Notes under the pieces: generated by a model
Databases searched by the model: none
What the model saw: only the letters and a program-made list of their open reading frames with translations
What the model was told of the DNA's origin: nothing
Position numbers and translations under genes: made by a program
From: Solirubrobacterales bacterium
GTDB lineage: Bacteria > Actinomycetota > Thermoleophilia > Solirubrobacterales > 70-9
Length of the DNA stretch: 56,317 bases
Direction: 5' to 3'
Assembly: GCA_017882505.1 (NCBI GenBank)
Contig: JADGPJ010000005.1
Span: forward strand, 1-56,317
Shown here: piece after piece, positions 1-8,174 of the stretch
Numbering within the stretch: the first letter of the stretch is position 1
Layout of the letters: every line of letters starts with the position of its first letter

Positions 1-1
1 C

Positions 2-97
2 TGGGACGCGATCACGCAGGCCGCAGCGGATGCGGGGGGTGGCTCGAGGCCGCTGAGCTTCTCGAACGTGGTGCTGCTCGCCTCGGCAACCGCCTAG
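2..97 (+). CDS. C-terminal fragment of an unidentified protein
   Basis: An open frame enters from the left edge and stops at TAG 95-97, giving 31 codons that end SNVVLLASATA. No family can be assigned from so short a piece. It could be the tail of a gene lying upstream, but a chance open frame in GC-rich DNA cannot be excluded. Confidence 0.3.
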   Translation, partial: WDAITQAAADAGGGSRPLSFSNVVLLASATA

Positions 98-452
98 CGC
101 CCGCCTCGCACAACTCGGGAGGCCGACCACGACGAGCCGGTCGGACGGGGCGCCTCCGCCAGGTCGAAGACGACATCCGCGCGCAGACCCGTCAGCGAGC
201 CACACCCTGTGGCTCAGCGGGTCAGCAGGGCGGTCGAGCGAGTGCCTCCAATGCGCGATTTGCGAGCGTCTGCTGACCCGGCCGCAAGACGCCCGGTTTG
301 GACGAGAAGCGGGCGCCTTCGAAGTGCCCGGCCGTCCACGAGTCGTGGCCCTGGGGTTGGCAATCGCGCGGGGAACATTCCCAAACTCTCGCCTGGCCCA
401 GTGCCGCTGCGGTGAGAGACTCGGGAAGGCAGGTCTATAAGGAGGAGTTGAC
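98..452. other. No convincing gene
   Basis: This 355-bp stretch holds open frames only of the arginine- and proline-rich kind expected by chance at this GC content. None has a ribosome-binding site or a recognisable fold. It presumably carries the promoter of the gene starting at 453. I see no clear hairpin or repeat in it. Confidence 0.5.
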
Positions 453-761
453 ATGAAGTACTTCATCAGCGCCACGCCCGGGCCGATGCCGCCGGCCCCC
501 GAGCAGTTCGATGCAGCCTTCGAGTGGCTCGAAAAGAAGGTTGACGACGGAACATTCGATTGCATCTTCGGGTTTCTGGAGGGTGGAGGTTTCAGCGTCG
601 CGAACGTCGATTCTCATCGCGGCGCCCTGGAGCTAATGGCGGATTACCCGCTGTTCGGACTCGTCACCTGGGAGGTCCGCCCGTTGCTCGATTTCAAAGA
701 GGGAACCGACACGCTCCGGGCGAAACTCGTCGAGGCCCAAGCTGCAATGGGTGGCGGCTGA
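453..761 (+). CDS. Small dimeric alpha/beta-barrel-like protein (muconolactone-isomerase or YciI-like)
   Basis: This 102-residue protein begins MKYFISATPG behind a strong ribosome-binding site (AAGGAGGAG about 6 nt before the ATG), so the start is secure. Its pattern is an N-terminal beta strand, an amphipathic helix (FDAAFEWLEKKVDDG), two strands around FLEGGGFSVANVDS, a helix and a final strand. That matches small ferredoxin-like proteins that dimerise into an alpha/beta barrel, such as muconolactone isomerase and YciI. The FSVANVDS plus LMADYPLF segment resembles the muconolactone-isomerase group. No catalytic residues can be named, and no catechol-pathway neighbours are present, so the substrate is unknown. 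It may be an enzyme or a binding protein. Confidence 0.72.
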   Translation: MKYFISATPGPMPPAPEQFDAAFEWLEKKVDDGTFDCIFGFLEGGGFSVANVDSHRGALELMADYPLFGLVTWEVRPLLDFKEGTDTLRAKLVEAQAAMGGG

Positions 762-997
762 CGCCGGGACTTCTCGCTGGCGCCTCAGTCGCCTGGCGGC
801 CGATAGCCGGCGGAGTGCTTCGCGGCCGCGTCAACGTCCTCGGGCGTCAGCAATTGGACTCAGAGCAGGGGCTCGCGGGGCCACCGGACCGAAGCTCCGG
901 CGCGGTTGTCGCCGGAACCCTCTGACCCCCCGAACCTGACGCCCTGCACGGCTGGCTGAGTCGCCGCCGCAGGACGGCAATACCTTAGTCTTAGGTC

Positions 998-1276
998 ATG
1001 GCGACTCGCGAGGGCTTCACTGTCGAGGAGGCACGCCAGGTCGGCGAGCAGATCGGCATTGACTGGTCGTCCGCCCCATTCGAGGTCGCAGAATTCCAGG
1101 CCGGGATGGATGTGGAGCTCGAGCACGGGGCCCACGATCTCGCCACCAACGTCACCGACGACGACGCGATCGTCACGGGTAAGATCGCGCTGGCCCATCT
1201 CAATGAGTTCCCGGACTACTACGTCCGTCTGGGAAAGATGGAGGAAGAGGCCAGGGGAGACCATGGTGGAGGCTGA
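998..1276 (+). CDS. DUF5661 family protein
   Basis: This 92-residue soluble protein carries the hallmark stretches of DUF5661: an EARQVGEQIGIDW helix, then FQAGMDVELEHGAHD, then TNVTDDD and TGKIALAHLNEFPDYY. These are very strongly conserved across bacteria, but the biochemical role is unknown. The family is typically a stand-alone small protein. The ATG at 998 lies just after a short AT-richer patch that may hold the promoter. The 3' end overlaps the next gene by 14 bp, so the two are probably co-transcribed and translationally coupled. The family assignment rests on remembered motifs, not a search. Confidence 0.85.
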   Translation: MATREGFTVEEARQVGEQIGIDWSSAPFEVAEFQAGMDVELEHGAHDLATNVTDDDAIVTGKIALAHLNEFPDYYVRLGKMEEEARGDHGGG

Positions 1277-1553
1277 CATGGAGGCCGCTCCGCAGACCGA
1301 GCAACAACTGCGTGAGCAGGCCCTCGCGAGCCTCAAGAAGAAGCGCGATTTCCGCGGCCACGTCTTCATCTATGTCGCGGTCAACGCGGTGCTGGTGGCC
1401 ATCTGGGCCGCTACCGGCAGCGGCTTCTTCTGGCCGATCTTCCCGATTCTCGGGTGGGGCGTCGGTGTGGCCGCGAACGCTTGGGACGTCTACGGACGGA
1501 AGCCGATAAGCGAGGACGAGATCCGGCGTGAGACCGAACGGCTACGAGGCTGA
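1263..1553 (+). CDS. 2TM domain-containing membrane protein
   Basis: This 96-residue protein has a charged N-terminal helix (LREQALASLKKKRDFRGH), then two hydrophobic segments (about residues 38-55 and 60-75) separated by a short turn, and a basic/acidic tail (RKPISEDEIRRETERLRG). That is the layout of the 2TM domain family (PF13239), often found alone or fused to histidine kinases or LytTR regulators. I chose the ATG at 1263 because AGGGGAGA lies just upstream. A second ATG at 1278 would remove five residues. It overlaps the DUF5661 gene and likely forms an operon with it. Its function is unknown; it may scaffold membrane complexes. Confidence 0.8.
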   Translation: MVEADMEAAPQTEQQLREQALASLKKKRDFRGHVFIYVAVNAVLVAIWAATGSGFFWPIFPILGWGVGVAANAWDVYGRKPISEDEIRRETERLRG

Positions 1554-1665
1554 GGACAAGGCGCTCCCTCGCCGTCGACGGCGCTGCGACCGGCGTCCGA
1601 TCTCGGCACAATCTGACGAGACTGGGCGTTCGTTTCACCTCGCAGCTACCTAGGAGAGGTCCTCG

Positions 1666-2115
1666 ATGGGACACATCAGCGGCAGCTCCAGCGCAGAGGT
1701 CGAGGCGCCCGTCGACGAGGTGTGGCGGGTGGTGGAAGACGTGCTCACGGCGCCGGACTGGCAGGGCGGTCTGGTGGCGATGTCGGCGTTGGAGCGCGAC
1801 GCAGGCGGGCGCCCGACGCTGGTCGAGACCGAGAACGACATCAAGGTCAGGCACGTCAAGACGTGGGTGCGGTTCCGCTATGAGCCTCCCGCGCGCCTTT
1901 CCTGGACGCAGGAGAAGGGCGATCTCAAGTCGGTTACCGGTTCCTGGAGGCTGGAGGATCTCGGCGATGGACGGACGCGAGCGACATACACGATCGACGC
2001 CGACCCCGGACGCCTGCTCGGGATGCTGATCCGCGGACCTGTCGAAGCCGCCATTCTCGCGATGCTGGTGAACGCTCGCCCGGGTGAGCTGAAGGTGCGG
2101 ATCGAGAACGCTTGA
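1666..2115 (+). CDS. SRPBCC (START-like, polyketide cyclase/dehydrase) family protein
   Basis: This 149-residue protein has the START-like fold pattern: an N-terminal strand with SSSAEVEAPVDEVWRVVEDV, a helix with the tryptophan typical of the family (APDWQGG), a run of beta strands, and a long C-terminal amphipathic helix (LGMLIRGPVEAAILAMLVNA). Members bind a hydrophobic ligand in a deep cavity; some act as cyclases, many have no known job. AGGAGAGGT precedes the ATG. It is transcribed toward the 42-residue gene on the other strand, leaving only 12 bp between stops. A second SRPBCC gene, not closely alike, lies at 41087. Confidence 0.82.
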   Translation: MGHISGSSSAEVEAPVDEVWRVVEDVLTAPDWQGGLVAMSALERDAGGRPTLVETENDIKVRHVKTWVRFRYEPPARLSWTQEKGDLKSVTGSWRLEDLGDGRTRATYTIDADPGRLLGMLIRGPVEAAILAMLVNARPGELKVRIENA

Positions 2116-2127
2116 CCCCGCGGAGAG

Positions 2128-2256
2128 CTAGGGCTTGACGATCAGGCCGGGCGGCGGATCGTCCCTGACGTTGAGTTGCCCCGAAACGCGGTCGTAGTTC
2201 GGAGTGCTGAGGTCGTCTTCCTCCACCCTGAACTCCTGCACCATCAGAATCGACAT
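2128..2256 (-). CDS. 42-residue protein, probably a truncated dimeric-barrel protein
   Basis: A perfect ribosome-binding site (AAAGGAGAAGTC before the ATG) starts a 42-codon frame beginning MSILMVQEFR and ending PPPGLIVKP. The first strand, a loop with NYDRV, then DDPPPGLIV is the N-terminal half of a family of roughly 100-residue ferredoxin-fold proteins that usually continue after GLI with a second half. Here a stop cuts the fold. The gene lies 26 bp after the cupin gene on the same strand, so the two probably share a transcript. It may be a decayed remnant abutting the convergent SRPBCC gene, or a genuine micro-protein. The family recognition is from memory. Confidence 0.55.
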   Translation of the reverse strand: MSILMVQEFRVEEDDLSTPNYDRVSGQLNVRDDPPPGLIVKP

Positions 2257-2282
2257 GACTTCTCCTTTGTCCCGAGTGGCTC

Positions 2283-2642
2283 CTAGTCCCGCTTCGCGTA
2301 GTCGCCGATCTCGCCGAAGTCGACCATCACGCAGGCCTCCGGGCCGGTGACCTCGGCATCGTGCCCGGGCGGGATCGCGACCACGTCGCCGGCCTTGATC
2401 TCGACCTCGGAGCCGTCGTCCATGTAGATCTTCATCGAGCCGGAGAGCACGTAACCGAAGTGGGCGACCTGACAGGTGTCGGTGCCCGCGATCGGCTTGA
2501 CGTTCTGCGACCACTTCCAGCCTGACTCGAAGGTACCCTCGAGCACCGTGTGGCCGGCGAGCTGGACGGCCTTGGCCCGACCGTTCCCCTCGAACGGGCG
2601 GGTCTCGTCGGGAGAGCCGAAATTCTTCACTTCCGCGGCCAT
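2283..2642 (-). CDS. Cupin domain-containing protein
   Basis: This 119-residue single-domain cupin has a conserved core around residues 58-105: HFGYVLSGSMKIYMDDGSEVEIKAG, then DVVAIPPGHDAEVTG. The metal-binding histidines and glutamate of the first cupin motif are only partly kept (QVAHFGYVLSG), whereas the second motif keeps PPGHDA. It may bind a small ligand or metal. The start is the ATG at 2642, because AAGGAG sits about 7 nt upstream; the longer open frame to 2711 lacks one. The 42-residue gene follows on the same strand. The tryptophan-rich GWKWSQNVKP before the barrel is common in stand-alone actinobacterial cupins. The substrate is unknown. Confidence 0.8.
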   Translation of the reverse strand: MAAEVKNFGSPDETRPFEGNGRAKAVQLAGHTVLEGTFESGWKWSQNVKPIAGTDTCQVAHFGYVLSGSMKIYMDDGSEVEIKAGDVVAIPPGHDAEVTGPEACVMVDFGEIGDYAKRD

Positions 2643-2752
2643 TCTGGACTCCTTGCCTAGAGCTGAGCCCTGCCTCCGCTCGAACTTACACCCGGCCAGG
2701 CGGCGAGGCAAGGGCGCTCAAGCGAGGCCGGTGCCGTCCCTGGCGGATTCGG

Positions 2753-3382
2753 CTACTCGCCCATCTGCCAGCGGACCCGGAAGCCGTTCGCCTTGGCGCA
2801 GGTCACGCTGCCGGTGCGGGGATTGCCCTTGCAGCGGAAGTTGTCGCCGAGCTCGCAGCTGTGGCCGAACGAACAGTCGCCGCCTCGGTCGTACCAGGCC
2901 TTGGCGGTTTGGATTCCGCCTCCATCGCCGCCGCAGGGAATGCCGACGACTTCGGGGTTGAAGAAGCCGACGCCGCGATAGGAGAAGTCGCCGCAGCTTT
3001 CCGGATAGTGCCCGCAACCGCCCCCGCCCACCCCGGTGTAGGAGATCTTCTTGGCGCCGTTCGTCAGCCGGATTCTTCCATCCCAGGTGACGGCGGTCCA
3101 GCCCGCCGCGACCGTGCCCTTGATGCAGCTCCTGGCGACGTTGCGCGCCGGCTCGCAGCCGATGTTGGTGGCCCGGATCGCATGTGCCCCGCCACTGCCT
3201 TCCGGCTTGAACTGAACCACCACATCGCCACATCCCTGCGGGGCTGCTCGCGCCGCCCGCGAGTTCTGAACGCCGAGCAAAAGCGTCAGGGCGACGGCGA
3301 TGCCGACGGCGATGCCGACCACCACCGCCCATTCGTCGCTCGCGTCCCGACCACCGCTGCGGCTGATGTCTCGCAAGTTCAT
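2753..3382 (-). CDS. Secreted or membrane-anchored cysteine-rich protein of unknown function
   Basis: This 209-residue protein has a short charged N-terminus, one hydrophobic segment (about residues 19-41, WAVVVGIAVGIAVALTLLLG) and an extracellular part of about 165 residues with at least ten cysteines and many glycines. The segment serves as an uncleaved anchor or a signal peptide. Paired cysteines (GCGDVV, IGCEPA, RSCIKG, GCGHYPESCGDF, IPCGG, DCSFGHSCELG, FRCKG, VTCAK) suggest a disulfide-stabilised surface domain. The closing segment (DCSFGHSCELGDNFRCKGN) looks like a repeat found in other secreted actinobacterial proteins. I do not recognise a named family. It is divergent from the DUF3237 gene. 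Confidence 0.7.
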   Translation of the reverse strand: MNLRDISRSGGRDASDEWAVVVGIAVGIAVALTLLLGVQNSRAARAAPQGCGDVVVQFKPEGSGGAHAIRATNIGCEPARNVARSCIKGTVAAGWTAVTWDGRIRLTNGAKKISYTGVGGGGCGHYPESCGDFSYRGVGFFNPEVVGIPCGGDGGGIQTAKAWYDRGGDCSFGHSCELGDNFRCKGNPRTGSVTCAKANGFRVRWQMGE

Positions 3383-3540
3383 GGCTGCAACCTATGTCGC
3401 CGCGGCAGCCGAGGCATCGTACTTTTCCGGATCTTTGCTGCGGTCTACTACGTGGTGCCGCGCTGCGTTTCGGGAGGTTGGCGTCAACTCCAACGTCAGT
3501 CACTCAGCCGGCCATCTGGAGCACGGCCCGTGAGATGCTC

Positions 3541-3557
3541 GGAATCCGCTGGATTCC
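3541..3557. promoter_or_regulatory. Inverted repeat in the leader of the DUF3237 gene
   Basis: GGAATCC and GGATTCC form a perfect 7-bp inverted repeat with a GCT spacer, 16 bp before the ATG of the DUF3237 gene. It could be an operator for a dimeric regulator or a small RNA hairpin next to the ribosome-binding site. Nothing in the window identifies a partner. Confidence 0.35.
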
Positions 3558-3573
3558 AGAAAGGACCACCGCT

Positions 3574-4029
3574 ATGGACCTTGCATACGAGTTCACGTAT
3601 CAGGCGCAGCTGAAACCTCCGGTCGACGTCGGCGCCGGGCCGCTCGGCGATCGGCAGGTGTTCGAGGTGACCGGGGGTCGGGTCGAGGGAGAGCGGATCG
3701 AGGGTCGGGTGCTGGGCGGCGGGGGAGAGTGGTTCCTGGTCGGGCCGGACGGCTTCGGGCGCATCGACGTGCGCATCCAGTTCGAGACCGACGATGGCGC
3801 CCACATCTACGTGCAGTACTTCGGCCTGCTGGAGTTGAACGAGGCGGTGCAGGGGTTCATCACGGGCCAGCGGGAGGAGACCGACTTCGGCGATCAGTAC
3901 TTCCGGATCGCGCCGCGGCTCGAGACGGGCGACCCGCGCTACGCCTGGGTGAACCAGACGGTGTTCGTCGCCGAAGGTCGCGGATTCCCGGGCTACGGCG
4001 TCGAGTACCGCGTCCACCGCGTCACGTAG
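3574..4029 (+). CDS. DUF3237 domain-containing protein
   Basis: This 151-residue soluble protein has the DUF3237 pattern: an opening strand LAYEFTYQAQLKPPVDVGAGPLGDRQVFEVTGG, a central GRIDVRIQFETDDGAHIYVQYFG, and a closing TGDPRYAWVNQTVFVAEGR. The family forms a beta barrel; its reaction is not established. The ATG at 3574 was chosen over the longer upstream frame because AAAGGA lies about 8 nt before it and the family normally begins just before this first strand. The gene stands alone: it is divergent from the secreted protein and convergent with the DUF47 gene. Confidence 0.82.
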   Translation: MDLAYEFTYQAQLKPPVDVGAGPLGDRQVFEVTGGRVEGERIEGRVLGGGGEWFLVGPDGFGRIDVRIQFETDDGAHIYVQYFGLLELNEAVQGFITGQREETDFGDQYFRIAPRLETGDPRYAWVNQTVFVAEGRGFPGYGVEYRVHRVT

Positions 4030-4045
4030 AGCCGCCGGTTCTGCT

Positions 4046-4660
4046 CTAGCGTTCCTTCAGTACCGAGTACCAGACCCGCTCCGCCACTCCCGCAAGCGTG
4101 TCGGCGGTGCGCGCCAAGCGGCGGTAGAGCTCGCGCCGCGCGGTGACCTCGCGAAGGTCCTGCTCCTTGATCAGGGCGGACATCGCGGCCCGGTACCTGT
4201 GCTGGACGTGGCGCTGGTCCTTGACGGCGCGGTCGGCGAGCGCGGTCGCGGCGGTTCTGTCGTCCTGGGCGAACATCGTGAAGGCCTCGGCGAGGAGCTT
4301 GGTCCCGTCGGCCAGCTCGGCGCTCATCTCGGCGATCGCGCCGTCGGGCGCGGTTTGCATCGCTTCGGCCTCGCCGACGATGTTCTTGGCGTTGTTGAGG
4401 ATGTCGTCGAGCCCGCGCGAGAGCTCGTAGATGTCCTCCGGCTCGAGCGGGGTCGAGAAAGCCGTGGTCAGGGTTTCGCGCAGCTCGCGCTTGCGCTTGT
4501 CCGCCTTGTGCTCGCAGGCGCGCAGCCGATCGGCTGCGGAGGCGTCACCGCCCGCCCACGCGACCAGCTCATCCATCCCCTCGACCGTGATCGCCGACTG
4601 TTGCTGGAGGATTCCGAGCAGGTCGGGTGCGTCGGGTAGGAACCAGTGCCTTTGGGTCAT
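4046..4660 (-). CDS. DUF47 (PhoU-like) phosphate transport accessory protein
   Basis: This 204-residue all-helical protein matches the DUF47 family, relatives of PhoU that accompany PiT-type phosphate transporters. Typical features are the N-terminal FLPDAPDLLGILQQQ, the metal-site-like ACEHKADKRKRELRETL helix (about residues 48-66), the FSTPLEPEDIYELSRGLDDILNNAKN block, and a late helix QRHVQHRYRAAM. Its ATG overlaps the stop of the transporter gene by 4 bp (ATGA) behind GGAGGGAG, so the two are translationally coupled. The protein is cytoplasmic and is thought to modulate the transporter; this is known for the family, not shown here. Confidence 0.88.
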   Translation of the reverse strand: MTQRHWFLPDAPDLLGILQQQSAITVEGMDELVAWAGGDASAADRLRACEHKADKRKRELRETLTTAFSTPLEPEDIYELSRGLDDILNNAKNIVGEAEAMQTAPDGAIAEMSAELADGTKLLAEAFTMFAQDDRTAATALADRAVKDQRHVQHRYRAAMSALIKEQDLREVTARRELYRRLARTADTLAGVAERVWYSVLKER

Positions 4661-5661
4661 CGGATCTCCCTCCAGATCAACAGCATTATCGCCCCGAGCA
4701 CGGCCGAGGCCGGAAGCGTCAGCAGCCAGGCGAAGGCGATCGAGCGCACGACGCTCCAGCGAACGTGGTGCCAGCGTCGGCGGCCGCCGCCGACGCCGAC
4801 GACCGACGAGGCGACGACCTGCGTCGTCGAGACCGGCGCCCCGAGGTAGGTCGCGGGAAGGATCACCGCCGTCGAGGCGCTCTGGCTGGCGAACCCGTCG
4901 ATCGGCGCCAGGCGGAAGATCCGCCGCCCGATCGTGCGGATGATCCGCCAGCCACCCATCGCGGTTCCGAGGGTGAGGGCGCCGCCGCAGGCGAGCTTCA
5001 CCCAGAGCGGAACCGACAGCGTGTCGAGGTGGCCGCTTGCCAGCAGCAGCGCCGCGATCACACCCATCGCCTTCTGGGCGTCATTGGCACCGTGGCCGAA
5101 GGAGAGAGCGGCGGACATTGCCCACTCCGCCCCGCGGATCGGCGCCTTGACGCGGTGGGTGGCTCGCCGCAGGACGCGCACGTTGAGCCGCGCGAAGACG
5201 ACTCCGAACCCGAGCCCGAGCACGGGTGACACCGCCAGGGCGATCAGCACCCCGAAGACCCCCACCGGCTTCAGGCCATCCAGGCCACCCCATTGGATCG
5301 CGTCGATGCCGGCCTCGGCGAAGCCGGCGCCGACGAGACCGCCGACCAGGGCGTGGGCGGAGCTCGAGGGCAGGCCACGCCACCAGGTCAGGAGGTTCCA
5401 GAGAGTCGCCGCGAGGGCCCCGGAACCGATCACCTCGACCGCCTGAGCCGCGGGAACCGTGACGATCCCGGCGATCGTGTCAGCCACCGCGCTGCCGACC
5501 AGGAGTGCTCCGAGCATGTTGAAGGTGGCGGCGAGGACGATCGCCTGTTGGGGGTTGGCGCCGCGCGTCGCGACGAGGGTCGCGATCGCGTTGGCGGCGT
5601 CATGGAACCCGTTCGTCAGCGCGAAGGCGATCGAAAACGCGATGGCCAGCCCGAGTTCCAC
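4657..5661 (-). CDS. pit: Inorganic phosphate transporter, PiT family
   Basis: This 334-residue polytopic membrane protein carries the two PiT signature repeats: ALTNGFHDAANAIATLVATR near the N-terminus, and the matching FGHGANDAQKAMGVIAALL in the second half (about residues 188-206). PiT carriers import phosphate (often as a metal-phosphate complex) with protons or sodium. The GTG start at 5661 is followed directly by the first membrane segment, and GGAGGG lies upstream. A DUF47 gene is coupled at its 3' end, the usual pairing. I see no clear PHO box in the short gap to the divergent gene, so control by phosphate is not demonstrated. Confidence 0.93.
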   Translation of the reverse strand: MELGLAIAFSIAFALTNGFHDAANAIATLVATRGANPQQAIVLAATFNMLGALLVGSAVADTIAGIVTVPAAQAVEVIGSGALAATLWNLLTWWRGLPSSSAHALVGGLVGAGFAEAGIDAIQWGGLDGLKPVGVFGVLIALAVSPVLGLGFGVVFARLNVRVLRRATHRVKAPIRGAEWAMSAALSFGHGANDAQKAMGVIAALLLASGHLDTLSVPLWVKLACGGALTLGTAMGGWRIIRTIGRRIFRLAPIDGFASQSASTAVILPATYLGAPVSTTQVVASSVVGVGGGRRRWHHVRWSVVRSIAFAWLLTLPASAVLGAIMLLIWREIR

Positions 5662-5742
5662 CTAGCCATCATCCCTCCGGCGAAGCATTCTCGCGCGGGT
5701 GTATGTCAGGACCGATTCGGGACGGTTACATAGATTGGAGCC

Positions 5743-6717
5743 GTGACCACGACCGACTTCGCGCAGGTCGGGGCCGAGCCGGCGGCCGATTTTCGCTTCC
5801 CCCACTGGGAGGCTGTACGGCGCTGCACGCTCGGGCTCTACTTCGTGGCACTGGTTCTCTGGAGCGCGCACTACGGGATCCCCGTCCAGCGCGAGTTGGT
5901 GGTCGCCTGGACCTGCGGCGCCCTTGCCTGCGCTTCGATCGGCCGGCACCCGCGCCAGGTCGTCTGGCTCTTCCTCGACTGGCTGCCGATCGTGCTCGTG
6001 CTCGGCGCCTACGACTTCACCCGGGGCGCCGCTGACACCTTCGGGATCGGTGTCCACGCTCGCCCGATGATCGACTTCGACCGCTTCCTCTTCCTCGGCG
6101 ATACCCCGACCGAATGGCTCCAGACTCGCCTCTACGACCCCAACGCCGTCAGCTGGTGGGACATCGCCTTCACGCTCATCTACACCTCGTACTTCATCGT
6201 CCCCTTCGCCCTCGCCGGCTTCCTCTGGGCCCGCGACCGCCTCGCCTTCCTGCGCTACAGGAGGCGCCTGATCTCGCTCGCCCTCGCCGGCCTCGCCACC
6301 TACATCGCCTTCCCGGCGGCGCCGCCCTGGACGGCTGGGGAAATGGGCCTGCTCAACGAAATCCACCGCACCACCTCGAAGGGCTGGGAAGTGATCGGGG
6401 TGGGAACCGCCGGCCTCTTCTCCGAGGGCCAGGCGAGCGTCAACCTGGTCGCCGCTGTTCCCTCGCTGCACTCCGCCTTCTGCGCGCTGGTGGTGTTCTT
6501 CTTCTGGAGCCGCGCCCGCCCGCGCCTGAGACCGCTGATGCTGCTCTACCCGCTGGCGATGGGGGTGACCCTGATGGCGACCGGGGAGCACTACTTCTTC
6601 GACGTGCTGCTCGGCTGGTTGTACGCCGGCGCGGCGATGGCGGCCTGGGGCCTGTGGGAACGCCGGCGTGCGACGAACATGTTGGCTTCGGAGCGGGGCC
6701 GGACCGTCAGGCCGTGA
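5743..6717 (+). CDS. PAP2-family membrane phosphatase or inositolphosphotransferase-like protein
   Basis: This 324-residue protein has about six or seven membrane segments and the PAP2_3 layout seen in Aur1/Ipt1-like proteins. The catalytic motifs are VPSLHSAF (about residues 240-247, with the histidine that stabilises the leaving group) and GEHYFFDVLLG (about 281-291, with the nucleophilic histidine and its aspartate). Members move or remove phosphate-linked head groups on lipids, with the active site on the outer membrane face. The GTG at 5743 lies 3 nt after TTGGAG. It is divergent from the phosphate transporter, which could be coincidence. The true substrate is unknown. Confidence 0.85.
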   Translation: MTTTDFAQVGAEPAADFRFPHWEAVRRCTLGLYFVALVLWSAHYGIPVQRELVVAWTCGALACASIGRHPRQVVWLFLDWLPIVLVLGAYDFTRGAADTFGIGVHARPMIDFDRFLFLGDTPTEWLQTRLYDPNAVSWWDIAFTLIYTSYFIVPFALAGFLWARDRLAFLRYRRRLISLALAGLATYIAFPAAPPWTAGEMGLLNEIHRTTSKGWEVIGVGTAGLFSEGQASVNLVAAVPSLHSAFCALVVFFFWSRARPRLRPLMLLYPLAMGVTLMATGEHYFFDVLLGWLYAGAAMAAWGLWERRRATNMLASERGRTVRP

Positions 6718-6755
6718 TCGGGCGGGCCGCCGCATCGGGACATACACTCGTCCGC

Positions 6756-8057
6756 ATGCCGACCGCTGCCAACTCGACGGGGGCGATCACCCATCGGCCC
6801 GTGATCGGTTCCTCGAAGAGTCGCTTGGCACTGGCGCTGGCAACCATGACTCTTGCCCTGCTGGCGGGACTGGCGATCTCGGTCTCCTCCTCGGGCGCCG
6901 CGGTCGTGACGCTGAAAACCGTCAAGGTCGGCAAGCCGGGGAACCCCGCGGTGGGCATCGAACCGTTCACCGACGCGATCTACCGCTCCTGCAAGGAAGC
7001 CAAGGGCGAAAAAGAATGCCTGATGGTCGGTGGGGTCGAGTACGGCTACGGCATCGGCCAGCTCGAGATCACCGTCAAGCAGTGGGTGGCGTTCCTGAAC
7101 ACGGCCGATCCCGCCGGGCGCGACCCGCATCATCTCTACGAGTCGAGCGAGAGCTCCTCGGCCTGGCCGAAGTTCGGCGCGATCGACTTCTCCTCCGGCG
7201 CCGGCAAGGGCCACCACTACTCGGTGGCCTTCCCCGAATGGGCGGACAAGCCCTACGGCTTCGCCAACTTCCTGCGCGCCGCCCGCTTCATCAACTCGCT
7301 CTACAACGGGCGCCTGCTCTCCAAGCACTCCAGCAGCGAAGGCGGCTTTCGCTACGTCACCTACCGGGTCCGCCTCTCGGCCAAGACCGAGAGCGGGATG
7401 TACGAGCTCTCCGGAGCCAGGGTCAAGGGCCCGGGCCGGTCCCACAAGACCGGCTTCGTGCTGCCGAGCCAGAACGAGTGGATCAAGGCGGCCTACTACG
7501 ACCCCAGCGGCGGCGGCACCTACTCCTACTGGAAGTACCCGACCGACGCCGGCGTCTTCGGCGACGGCTCCGCCACCGCCCCGGCCTCGACCACGCTCAA
7601 CCCCGCCAACGGTGAAGTGACGAACTCGGCGACGCAGCCACTCTCGACCTACCACGCCTCCGGCGTGGCGGCGCCGACCTGGTGCCCGGCGGCGGTGGCG
7701 CCCGAAGCGTGCGCGAGCGTCAACCCCTTCGGGCTCGACCCGACGACCTATGCGGAGGCCTTCCAGGGGAGCCTCAGCAGCGTCGGCCAGGCCAAGACCA
7801 CCTCACCCTGGGGAACCCTCGACCAGGGCGGCAACGCGGTGGAGTGGACCGACACGATCGCGCCATCGCCGACCGGTAGCAGCGACGGGCGGGTCTGGCG
7901 GCGGCTGCACGGCGGTATCTCCAACGCGCCCGCCTACCAGCTCTGGCTCTCGGCGGTCGGGCTGCAGCCGCAGGACAACGGCCTCTTCACCGCCACCTAC
8001 CCGTGGCTCGGCTTCCGGGTCGGCGTGGTCGGCGACCTGAAGATCGGCAAGGGCTGA
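6756..8057 (+). CDS. Secreted SUMF1 (formylglycine-generating-enzyme fold) protein
   Basis: This 433-residue protein has an N-terminal signal peptide (LALALATMTLALLAGLAISVSSSGAAV) followed by a SUMF1/FGE-sulfatase fold. Fold markers are GIGQLEITVKQWVAFLN, ADKPYGFANFLRAARFINSL, LPSQNEWIKAAYYDP, GNAVEWTDT, then RLHGGIS and the closing PWLGFRVGV. Classical formylglycine-generating enzymes need a pair of catalytic cysteines; the cysteines here (SCKEAKGEKEC and WCPAAVAPEAC) are not in that context, so a sulfatase-activating role is unlikely. A structural or binding role outside the cell is more plausible. The ATG at 6756 was chosen because it gives a proper signal peptide. It is a single gene between the PAP2 gene and the aldolase. 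Confidence 0.83.
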   Translation: MPTAANSTGAITHRPVIGSSKSRLALALATMTLALLAGLAISVSSSGAAVVTLKTVKVGKPGNPAVGIEPFTDAIYRSCKEAKGEKECLMVGGVEYGYGIGQLEITVKQWVAFLNTADPAGRDPHHLYESSESSSAWPKFGAIDFSSGAGKGHHYSVAFPEWADKPYGFANFLRAARFINSLYNGRLLSKHSSSEGGFRYVTYRVRLSAKTESGMYELSGARVKGPGRSHKTGFVLPSQNEWIKAAYYDPSGGGTYSYWKYPTDAGVFGDGSATAPASTTLNPANGEVTNSATQPLSTYHASGVAAPTWCPAAVAPEACASVNPFGLDPTTYAEAFQGSLSSVGQAKTTSPWGTLDQGGNAVEWTDTIAPSPTGSSDGRVWRRLHGGISNAPAYQLWLSAVGLQPQDNGLFTATYPWLGFRVGVVGDLKIGKG

Positions 8058-8174
8058 GCGAACCCGGCTCGGGTCCCTCTGCCGCTCGCCTCCCACCGCA
8101 GCACCCGGTACCTGAGATGGGTCGCTCCGGGCGGGCGGCGAGGCCGCGCAGGCACCCCAGTAGCCTCCGCTGCC

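Noticed and set aside
8062..8074. ACCCG-GCT-CGGGT hairpin after the SUMF1 gene
   Set aside because: A 5-bp stem is too weak to call a terminator in DNA of this composition.
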